Source: Geobacter sp.
GTDB lineage: Bacteria > Desulfobacterota > Desulfuromonadia > Geobacterales > Pseudopelobacteraceae
Length of the DNA: 64,000 nt
Direction of reading: 5' to 3'
Assembly: GCA_009684515.1 (NCBI GenBank)
Contig: WKKS01000005.1
Coordinates: 62,001 to 126,000, forward strand
Shown: one piece after another, positions 25,626 to 32,877 of the stretch
Layout of the letters: every line of letters starts with the position of its first letter
Numbering within the stretch: position 1 is the first letter of the stretch
Notes under the pieces: model-generated
Told to the model about the DNA's origin: nothing
The model's database searches: none
What the model saw: the letters and a program-made list of their open reading frames with translations, nothing else
Program-made: the position numbers and the translations under genes

Positions 25626-25649
25626 ACATTATCCGGGAAGGTCAATATT

Positions 25650-26723
25650 ATGATCATGCGGCTTTTACCAGTTATGTCCTGTATGTTTTTCCTGTTTTGC
25701 TCAGCTGTCGCCAATTCTGAGACCATAGTTCCATCCCATCTTAACAAGGACTATCTGCCTTTTGGCTGCGGCAGTTGCCATGTGGGCATGGAATTCAAGT
25801 ACGGTGGCGGCGCCAATCGCTGTTTGCTGTGTCATGGTAAAATGTCCCAGGAATCGGTAGGCTGGATGAAGGACCGCCAACCGGTTGCCGACATTTCCAA
25901 GGATTTTGGTAAAAACTACCGTCACCCAGTTTTTGACAAGTCCGGCATTCACGATTCTAAAGAAATCCTGCCCGAGATAAACCCCTCTACGCCCAGGCAC
26001 TCCGATTGTGTTGATTGTCACAATCCTCATCAGCTCGCGCCTGAAGCCCCCTACAATGGAATCAAGGGCAAAAAAACCGGTAACTTTAACACCCAGATTA
26101 CAAAGGAATACGAGTTATGCTACCTTTGCCACTCCGATAGTGCAAATCTCCCGCTTAATGCTGTAAATAAGCGAGTTGAGTTTTCAATGAGCAATCCATC
26201 CTTTCACCCGGTCGAAGGCGAAGGAAAAAACCTCGCTGTAGTTAGCCTTATGCGCCCATACAGGGAAAAGAAAAGTTCACCTAGCGATATTTCTGTAATT
26301 AAATGTGAAAGCTGTCACGGTAGTGATGATCCGAATTCGCCGCGCGGACCGCATGGGTCGAAATATCAGGGACTGCTGATTGATAACTACTATACAGGCG
26401 ACAAAATTGCTGAAAGCAGCTTTACTTATGCACTCTGCTATCGTTGTCATAAACGCTCAAGCATCTTGGGCAACGAAAGTTTTACCGGTCACTCTCGTCA
26501 TATTACCGGAGAGGGGAATTTTAAAGGTGGCGGGACATCCTGCTACACATGCCATTCTTCACATGGAAGCGTGGAAAACCGCTATTTAATTAAATTTAAT
26601 CGCGCCTATGTCACCGAAAGTTCCAGCGGCAAGCTCAAGTTTGTTGAGAAAGGTACCTATACTTTTCATGGCGAATGCTGGTTAAGTTGTCATGGTGTTG
26701 ACCATAATCCAAAGTCTTACTGA
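25650..26723 (+). CDS. Octahaem-type c cytochrome (doubled CXXCH family)
   Basis: 357 residues, signal peptide about 1-25 (ends near VANS). Seven canonical motifs: CGSCHVG, CLLCHGK, CVDCHNPHQ, CYLCHSD, CESCHGS, CYRCHKR and CYTCHSSHG. An eighth, CWLSCHGVDH, is a CX3CH variant near the C-terminus. CXXCH-N-P-H and CXXCH-S-S-H pairs are the doubled-CXXCH signature. Eight haems would fit a multihaem carrier of periplasmic or outer-membrane location. It is in the middle of a three-cytochrome set that follows an NHL lipoprotein. Whether the CX3CH site binds haem needs spectroscopy or mass data. Confidence 0.9.
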   Translation: MIMRLLPVMSCMFFLFCSAVANSETIVPSHLNKDYLPFGCGSCHVGMEFKYGGGANRCLLCHGKMSQESVGWMKDRQPVADISKDFGKNYRHPVFDKSGIHDSKEILPEINPSTPRHSDCVDCHNPHQLAPEAPYNGIKGKKTGNFNTQITKEYELCYLCHSDSANLPLNAVNKRVEFSMSNPSFHPVEGEGKNLAVVSLMRPYREKKSSPSDISVIKCESCHGSDDPNSPRGPHGSKYQGLLIDNYYTGDKIAESSFTYALCYRCHKRSSILGNESFTGHSRHITGEGNFKGGGTSCYTCHSSHGSVENRYLIKFNRAYVTESSSGKLKFVEKGTYTFHGECWLSCHGVDHNPKSY

Positions 26724-26738
26724 CCGGTGCATGTCTAA

Positions 26739-27170
26739 ATGCGTTACTTAATCCTCTCTACAGCTTTACTTTCAAGTTTGCTGGTTTCGGTTGGTTACTG
26801 CTCTGCAGGGGATAAAACTGCCAGCGAAAAGTTTGGTGCCAGTCCGCATACGGAAACAGGTGACTGTACGATATGCCATCTATATTCTGCTGAAACATTG
26901 CGGAGTTGGTTTGTTTTCGGATCAACTAAAAAGTTGTTGAATGGAAACTTGAATGAAGTCTGCCGGAATTGTCATGGGTCCGGTTTTGGTCATGGCGTGG
27001 GTAAAAAGACAAAAGTCAATCATGCCAATCTGCCACTGAACCATGATGGCGAAATAACCTGTGCGACAACATGTCATGATATGCACGTTCGAACAGAGGA
27101 TCAAAAACAGAAATATTTTCATTTACGCCGGCCTTTTGATTCTCTTTGCATCTCCTGTCACGATACTTAG
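26739..27170 (+). CDS. Small tetrahaem-type c cytochrome with a CX3CH site
   Basis: 143 residues with a signal peptide ending near GYCSA. Haem motifs: CTICH, CRNCH, CATTCHDMH (CX3CH) and CISCHDT at the extreme C-terminus. Several free His residues (HANLPLNHDGE, HVRTED) could be distal ligands. Compact size fits a periplasmic shuttle or a haem-dense subunit pairing with the 357-residue cytochrome upstream. It is the last gene of the operon; a perfect hairpin terminator follows. Confidence 0.88.
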   Translation: MRYLILSTALLSSLLVSVGYCSAGDKTASEKFGASPHTETGDCTICHLYSAETLRSWFVFGSTKKLLNGNLNEVCRNCHGSGFGHGVGKKTKVNHANLPLNHDGEITCATTCHDMHVRTEDQKQKYFHLRRPFDSLCISCHDT

Positions 27171-27212
27171 TACGCTGAAAACGATAATCTGTTGACGAGA
27201 TGATAGATAGCG

Positions 27213-27245
27213 ACCACTGGCATGATGCCAGTGGTTTTTATATTT
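27213..27245 (+). terminator. Terminator of the cytochrome operon
   Basis: An 11-base perfect inverted repeat ACCACTGGCAT / ATGCCAGTGGT around one central G (27213-27235), followed by TTTTTATATTTT. Confidence 0.8.
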
Positions 27246-27280
27246 TATTATAATGCTAATTATGGTATCAAATTAAGGTT

Positions 27281-28489
27281 ATGGCGCTATTTACCTGCAA
27301 ACTTGGAGCATCGGACGGTAAAATTCTTTACAGGGAATTTGAAGCTGCAGACGGTGCTGCCTTGCGCAAAAGCCTTGAAAGCCAGGGGTTTTTTGTTTTT
27401 GAAGTCAAGAAGAAACCATTTCAGTTTCTTTTTGACAAGGGGATAAAACGCCGCAAAATCGACGGCAAGGCTCTTCTGACATTCAATCAGGAGATGCTGG
27501 TACTGATCAAGTCCGGTATACCAATCATGCAGGTGCTTGATGCAATTCTGGAACGTCACGATTCCGGCGCTCTTTCCGAGGTGTTGCAGCAGGTGCGCGA
27601 AGATGTCAAGGGTGGCGCTGCCTTGTCGTCAGCCATGGAAAAGCATGGTCGCGCCTTTCCCTATCTGTACGTGGCTTCAATTAGAGCCGGCGAACGCACA
27701 GGTGATCTGCCACGAACAATCCGCCGATACATACAGTACCTAAAGCGAGTGGGCGGCATACGCAAGAAAGTAATATCGGCCCTCTTTTATCCGACTATTC
27801 TGGTAGTTTTCGCTGCGATGGCAATAACCCTGCTTCTGGTTTATGTCGTACCTACGTTTAGCCAGGTATATACCGACTCAGGATCACAGCTTCCACTCTT
27901 GACTCAACTGTTGATCACGTTTACTTCTATATTAAGACGCTACTTCCTGTTTGGAGCAATATTGATCGCCGGGGTGATAGCAGTTTTTAGAAAATGGAAA
28001 AATACGGAAGCGGGAAGTTACGTGTTTGATCGTTTCAAATTGACGATGCCGCTCATCGGTGACGTGTTTACAAAGTACTCTGTAGCAAGCTTTTCCAGAA
28101 CATTGGCAACTGTGTTGGGAAGTGGTATCCCGATTATAGAATCGCTTAGAATGTCGATAGGCACACTCAATAACGTGTATATGGAAAAGAAGCTTTTCGA
28201 GGCGGTGCGACATGTGGAGGAAGGGGCCCGTCTCTCTTCCGCACTTGAAAAAATCAATATAATGCCTTCTTTAGCATTGCGAATGTTAGGTGTCGGAGAA
28301 TCGACCGGCTCTTTGGAAGACATGCTGATTGATATTTCAGATTACCTGGAAGATGAACTTGAAGAGCGATTGCAGATTCTGACCACGGCCATCGAACCCG
28401 CAATCATGGTAGTTATGGGCGTAGTAATAGGCGTGATAATAATAGCGATGTATCTTCCAATATTCAAACTTGGCGGAACGGTAGGTTAG
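27281..28489 (+). CDS. gspF: Type II secretion / type IV pilus inner-membrane platform protein GspF
   Basis: 402 residues. Two T2SF domains, each cytoplasmic helical bundle plus membrane segments: first at about 65-190 (FNQEMLVLIKSGIPIMQVLD), second at about 270-395 (FSRTLATVLGSGIPIIESL). The hydrophobic C-terminal helix ends the protein as in PulF/PilC. It anchors the assembly ATPase and extracts pseudopilins. It is the first gene of a 15-gene operon that begins just after a terminator; a TATAAT-like -10 lies at about 27249-27254. The gene order F-E-M-N-O-P-D is that of the atypical secretion system described with OxpG in Geobacter sulfurreducens, as far as I recall. Confidence 0.93.
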   Translation: MALFTCKLGASDGKILYREFEAADGAALRKSLESQGFFVFEVKKKPFQFLFDKGIKRRKIDGKALLTFNQEMLVLIKSGIPIMQVLDAILERHDSGALSEVLQQVREDVKGGAALSSAMEKHGRAFPYLYVASIRAGERTGDLPRTIRRYIQYLKRVGGIRKKVISALFYPTILVVFAAMAITLLLVYVVPTFSQVYTDSGSQLPLLTQLLITFTSILRRYFLFGAILIAGVIAVFRKWKNTEAGSYVFDRFKLTMPLIGDVFTKYSVASFSRTLATVLGSGIPIIESLRMSIGTLNNVYMEKKLFEAVRHVEEGARLSSALEKINIMPSLALRMLGVGESTGSLEDMLIDISDYLEDELEERLQILTTAIEPAIMVVMGVVIGVIIIAMYLPIFKLGGTVG

Positions 28490-28495
28490 TGGGTT

Positions 28496-30214
28496 ATGCA
28501 ACCTTTTAGACGCAAAAACATAGGTGCGATTTTAATTGAGCGTGGAAACCTGACTTCCGACCAGTTGGCTTTCATCGTTGATAAACTCGGCTCAACCCGG
28601 ATGCGGTTCGGGGAAATCGCCGTTCATGAAGGTTTTGTATCTGAAGAAGATATAGCCATGGCTCTATCGGAACAGTTTAGTCTTCAGTACGTTGATTTGC
28701 GCAATTTCAAAATGAATGAGGAACTGCTCAACTCTCTGCCTCCGGACGCTATTTATCGGTTCAGGTTCGTACCTATTGAAATGAATTCCCACTCAATAGT
28801 GGTTGCTGTCAGTGACCCGACCGACGTAATCAAGCTTGATGAATTAGAACTTCTGCTTGACCGCCAGATTCAGATCAGAATCGCTTCTGAAACAGCTATT
28901 GCGGGTGTGATTAAGGCTGGTGAAGGAACCCGCCGCGTGTTGCGTGAGGTCTCGGAAGATTTTATGCTCCAGTTGGTCAAGGAGACTGACCGTGGCGAAG
29001 AAATACTGTCGGTTGAATCAATTTCTGACGACACCAGCCCGATTATAAAACTGATTAACACCACTATATTAGATGCGCTGAATCGCAGAGCCAGCGATAT
29101 TCATATTGAGACCGGTCACGATGGTGTTGATATAAAATATCGTATAGATGGTGTGCTGTATAAGGCAAACGAAACTATAGACCAGCATTTTCAAGCTCCG
29201 ATCATATCCAGGCTTAAAGTCATGAGCGAGTTGGATATTTCAGAGCGCCGGATTCCTCAGGATGGTCGTTTCAAAATCCGGTTTGGCGAGAAGTCGATTG
29301 ATTTCCGGGTGTCAATCATGCCCAGTTCGCTAGGCGAGGATGCCGTCATTCGTATTCTTGACAAGGAAAGTATTGCCAGTGACCTGAAAGGTTTGACCCT
29401 GGAGAACCTGGGTGTCAGTGAAAGGGAAATTAAGCGTCTGCGCAAGAAAATCCGCGAGCCGTATGGAATGGTTCTGGTGACCGGTCCGACCGGTTCTGGC
29501 AAGACGACAACCTTGTACGCTGCACTGACAGAAATTCATACTGGCGAAGATAAAATCATTACCATTGAAGATCCTGTTGAATACATGCTGCGTGGCGTTC
29601 TCCAGATACCAGTTAATGAAAAAAAAGGTCTGACTTTTGCGAAAGGATTGCGCTCGATTTTGCGACACGATCCAGACAAAATCATGATCGGGGAAATACG
29701 TGACTCTGAAACAGCCCAGATCGCCGTACAATCCGCTTTGACGGGTCATCTTGTCTTTACGACCGTTCATGCCAATAACGTATTCGACGTTATTGGCCGT
29801 TTTATCCACATGGGGATTGACCCTTACAATTTTGTTTCCTGCCTCAATTGTGTTCTGGCTCAGCGCTTGGTCCGCAGGGTCTGCGCTTCTTGCCGCCGTC
29901 CGGTGCAATACTCCGACGAGGAATTGATTGAGGGGGGCGTTGACCCGGAAAAATTTCGAGGTAAAACTCTGTACGAGTCAAAAGGATGTGATGAGTGTCA
30001 CGGTACCGGATATCGTGGACGTGTCGCTATCGTTGAATTGTTGGAACTAAATGACCAGATCCGGGATCTGATTATTGCCAAAGTGCCGGCGACCCAACTT
30101 AAACAGGCAGCAAGTGCCGCCGGTGTCATGTTTCTGAGGGAATCGGCTGAAGAAAAGTTTGCTGCCGGAATAACAACGCTCAAGGAGATAAATCGCGTCA
30201 CATTTGTTGAGTGA
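28496..30214 (+). CDS. gspE: Type II secretion assembly ATPase GspE
   Basis: 572 residues. An N-terminal MshEN/T2SSE_N domain (about 5-150) precedes the ATPase: Walker A GPTGSGKTTTL (about 328-338), Asp box and Walker B-like IMIGEIRDSETA, and the His box with TVHANN. A tetracysteine zinc site CASCRRP...CDECHGTGYRGR (about 463-505) is present, as in PilB/GspE. It powers pseudopilus assembly from the cytoplasmic face. Six bases separate it from gspF. Complete and presumably active. Confidence 0.95.
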   Translation: MQPFRRKNIGAILIERGNLTSDQLAFIVDKLGSTRMRFGEIAVHEGFVSEEDIAMALSEQFSLQYVDLRNFKMNEELLNSLPPDAIYRFRFVPIEMNSHSIVVAVSDPTDVIKLDELELLLDRQIQIRIASETAIAGVIKAGEGTRRVLREVSEDFMLQLVKETDRGEEILSVESISDDTSPIIKLINTTILDALNRRASDIHIETGHDGVDIKYRIDGVLYKANETIDQHFQAPIISRLKVMSELDISERRIPQDGRFKIRFGEKSIDFRVSIMPSSLGEDAVIRILDKESIASDLKGLTLENLGVSEREIKRLRKKIREPYGMVLVTGPTGSGKTTTLYAALTEIHTGEDKIITIEDPVEYMLRGVLQIPVNEKKGLTFAKGLRSILRHDPDKIMIGEIRDSETAQIAVQSALTGHLVFTTVHANNVFDVIGRFIHMGIDPYNFVSCLNCVLAQRLVRRVCASCRRPVQYSDEELIEGGVDPEKFRGKTLYESKGCDECHGTGYRGRVAIVELLELNDQIRDLIIAKVPATQLKQAASAAGVMFLRESAEEKFAAGITTLKEINRVTFVE

Positions 30215-30230
30215 CGGGGACAGGTTGATT

Positions 30231-31157
30231 ATGTTGTTTTCCAAAACTTCAGTTGGATTAGAAATCAGGCCGGACGGTGTCAGGTGCGCGATGGTGGCCG
30301 GTTCTCAAACGACACCGCGAGTCGAACGGATCGCTTCCGCTCTTTTCCCGGAAAATACCGTCATGGTTTCGTTGAAGGAACCAAATATTATTGAACCGGA
30401 TCTCTTTGTGGAGAAGGTAAAAGAAGCTCACAACCTTCTTCTAAGCCGCTCAGATAGAATCTCTGTCTCTTTGCCGGACTCTGTTGGCCGCATGTTATTA
30501 ATTAACCTTGAAAGCAGATTCAAGAGCCGTGCGGAAGCTCTTGATCTAATTCGCTGGAAATTGAAGAAAAGTATTCCGTTCGATCTTGCTGATACTCACC
30601 TCGATTATCAAAAGCTGGCTGTTCGTGAGAATGGTGAATTGTCACTGCTGGTTGCACTTGTTTCAAAATCGGTGATTTCCCAATATGAAGAGTTACTGCA
30701 AAAAGCAGGGTTGCAGCCGGCCCAGATTGATTTTAACTCATTTAACCTTTGCCGGGTATTTGACCGCAATCTGTCGCATGACGGTAACAGTGTCATGATT
30801 TCGTATTACGATAACACCCTTGGTGTAATCGTATTTGCCGACGGTATTCCCGAGTTTATTCGAATAAAGGATCTCAGTGGCACAGTTGCGACGGACAGTC
30901 GTGTCTTTATGGAAATCAACAGCTCCCTGATGGTGTTTCAGAATCGGTTTCCCGACCAATTGTCAAAGTCTGTATTCTGTCTGGCGGCTCCTGATGTCAT
31001 ACATGATTTTCGGGAAATGGTAGCGGAGGCAACCGGATTTAATGTGACTGCATTAGAAGTAAAGGGAATTGTTACTCCAGGCAACTCAGCACCTGGTGAC
31101 CAAGTCGCCTTGTATCCTTACACTGCCGCCATCGGCGCTGCCTTGAGGAGCCTCTGA
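30231..31157 (+). CDS. PilM-like cytoplasmic actin-fold protein (GspL cytoplasmic part)
   Basis: 308 residues from ATG 30231 (GGGGACAGG upstream). The N-terminus VGLEIRPDGVRCAMV and VSLPDSVGRMLLI match PilM/GspL actin-like proteins; the DLADTHLDYQKL region is typical too. No transmembrane helix, so it is PilM-like and should bind the N-terminal peptide of the PilN-like protein encoded next. Start and stop overlap with the next gene by one base (TGATG). It links the ATPase to the inner-membrane subcomplex. Confidence 0.87.
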   Translation: MLFSKTSVGLEIRPDGVRCAMVAGSQTTPRVERIASALFPENTVMVSLKEPNIIEPDLFVEKVKEAHNLLLSRSDRISVSLPDSVGRMLLINLESRFKSRAEALDLIRWKLKKSIPFDLADTHLDYQKLAVRENGELSLLVALVSKSVISQYEELLQKAGLQPAQIDFNSFNLCRVFDRNLSHDGNSVMISYYDNTLGVIVFADGIPEFIRIKDLSGTVATDSRVFMEINSSLMVFQNRFPDQLSKSVFCLAAPDVIHDFREMVAEATGFNVTALEVKGIVTPGNSAPGDQVALYPYTAAIGAALRSL

Positions 31158-31693
31158 TGCGATACAGTATTAATCTCGCCTCAACCACCTATATCGACAG
31201 ACGCCTGATTAACAGGAGCTGTTTTGGTATTATTGCGTTACTGGTTGTTCTGCTTTGTTGGAATGTTACGAAGGCTTCTTGGACTTTTAGTGAACAACGC
31301 CGGATTAATACTGAAATCAAAGCTCTTGAAGGTCGTCTCATCAATAAACCTGGCGGAGTATCCGATAAAGAGTTTGCACAGCAGCGATCTCAAATTGGTT
31401 TCTACAATGAAATTATAGATCGTAAGTCGAAAGATTGGCTCAAATTACTCGATATGATTGAAGGTGTTACACCGGACGGCGTCTCCCTCGCCACTATTGC
31501 ACAGGGGAAAAAAAAGGATGAACTAGCTCTGGAAGGTCGTGCAAAATCATTTGGTAATGTCCGGCAATATCTTGAAAAGCTGGAGGAATCCAAGGGGTTT
31601 GCCAATGTTTTGCTTTTGTCGCATCAAGAGTTTGTAACTGCTGATAAGGGACGAGCTGTGCAATTCAAGATATCGTGCAAGGTACAGTATTAA
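31157..31693 (+). CDS. PilN-like inner-membrane protein
   Basis: 178 residues. The N-terminal cytoplasmic peptide MRYSINLAST is the conserved INLA motif that docks into PilM. One membrane helix (about 20-42) is followed by a coiled segment and a ferredoxin-like periplasmic domain (VTPDGVSLATIAQGKKKDELALEGRAKS). Its stop overlaps the next start. Equivalent to the periplasmic part of GspL. Confidence 0.88.
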   Translation: MRYSINLASTTYIDRRLINRSCFGIIALLVVLLCWNVTKASWTFSEQRRINTEIKALEGRLINKPGGVSDKEFAQQRSQIGFYNEIIDRKSKDWLKLLDMIEGVTPDGVSLATIAQGKKKDELALEGRAKSFGNVRQYLEKLEESKGFANVLLLSHQEFVTADKGRAVQFKISCKVQY

Positions 31694-32238
31694 TGACTCC
31701 GATCATTATAGAAATAATACGTCAAAAAAAGATTATGTTCGCGGTAATACTGTTGCTGTTTTTGTTGAATGCAGCATTAATTGTGCTGACCAGCTATTAC
31801 CAGAGTTCAGAACTGGCGGTCGCTCAGGTCAAATGGAGCGACTTAAGACGTAAGAATGCATCTGCCGGGCATGTAGATTCGAGCGTGTTGTATCGACAGG
31901 GTTTGAGTGACCTGGAAAAACTTAAGGCAAACATTCCGGCAAAACACGAATTTGGCCGTGTGTTAAGCGAACTTCTGGAAGCGGCTTCCGCCAGTGGAGT
32001 CACGGTCGGATCAATCACTTATAAGCCGACTGTGATAAAGGAGGAGGGGTTGCTCTCCTATCAACTTTCATTTCCTGTTGCCGGTGGTTACGCAGCCATT
32101 AAAAGTTATCTGGCGGACTTGCAGAATAATTCTGGCTTACTGGTTATCGACGACGTAGTTTTTTCGAATAGTGATCCCTTTGTTGAAAAAGTGGTTATGG
32201 ATCTGCATTTGACGGTTTATCTTCGGGGGGGGGTATGA
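31693..32238 (+). CDS. PilO/GspM-like inner-membrane protein
   Basis: 181 residues from ATG 31693, which overlaps the previous stop (TAATG); the longer frame from 31675 is less likely. One N-terminal membrane helix (about 13-35), a short coiled coil, then a ferredoxin-like domain (ASASGVTVGSITYKPTV, FPVAGGYAAIKSYLADLQ). It pairs with the PilN-like protein to form the alignment subcomplex. It overlaps the next gene by 4 bases (ATGA). Confidence 0.86.
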   Translation: MTPIIIEIIRQKKIMFAVILLLFLLNAALIVLTSYYQSSELAVAQVKWSDLRRKNASAGHVDSSVLYRQGLSDLEKLKANIPAKHEFGRVLSELLEAASASGVTVGSITYKPTVIKEEGLLSYQLSFPVAGGYAAIKSYLADLQNNSGLLVIDDVVFSNSDPFVEKVVMDLHLTVYLRGGV

Positions 32239-32843
32239 ATCGTCAGCGCCTAATACTGTTCGTTCTGGTGATCGTCTTTGTGCTTGCAGTCATATGGAGT
32301 TATACTGCAATACCGCGCCCCAAAACTGTCGCAACGCTTAAATATTCTCCGAACAAGCAATTAAGGCCACCCGAATTGACGACTAAAGTGGTTTCTGCTG
32401 AAACTGCAGACAACCGCGTTCTTAAGCTGGCAGTTTTGGAGCAGGAACATTCGAGTTTCAAAGGGTATCGTCGCAATATCTTCAAGCCTATTTTTGTTGA
32501 TGAATTTAAGATGCTAAAGCAAAAGGCAGTTGCGATAAAACCACCAGCGCTTCCGCCTCCGCCACCTCCGGTAATTGCACCGGCAGAACCGGTTGTTGCA
32601 AAGCCTGTGTCTGCGCCTTTGGCACATTTTACATTTCTAGGCTTCCTCAAAAAAGATTCTCAGAGGACGATTTTTCTGGCCAAGGACAAAGATATTATTC
32701 TGGTGAAAAAAGGTGACAAAATAGCTGGCCGTTACGAAGCCTCTTCAATTACTGACCAAGCTTTGACGCTGCTTGTAACTGATACCGGCGATGAAATAGT
32801 AATACCTCTAATAGAGAACAGATCGCTTGCAGGATCCAAGTAA
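32235..32843 (+). CDS. PilP/GspC-like protein linking inner membrane and secretin
   Basis: 202 residues. An N-terminal membrane helix (about 5-24), a periplasmic linker with a proline run (ALPPPPPPV, about 102-115), then a small homology-region domain (FTFLGFLKKDSQRTIFLAKDKDIILVKKGDKI) as in PilP/GspC. It should contact the N0 domain of the secretin encoded next. Start overlaps the previous stop. Confidence 0.83.
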   Translation: MNRQRLILFVLVIVFVLAVIWSYTAIPRPKTVATLKYSPNKQLRPPELTTKVVSAETADNRVLKLAVLEQEHSSFKGYRRNIFKPIFVDEFKMLKQKAVAIKPPALPPPPPPVIAPAEPVVAKPVSAPLAHFTFLGFLKKDSQRTIFLAKDKDIILVKKGDKIAGRYEASSITDQALTLLVTDTGDEIVIPLIENRSLAGSK

Positions 32844-32877
32844 CACATTTAATCAATACGTTAAGGAGACGCTACTA

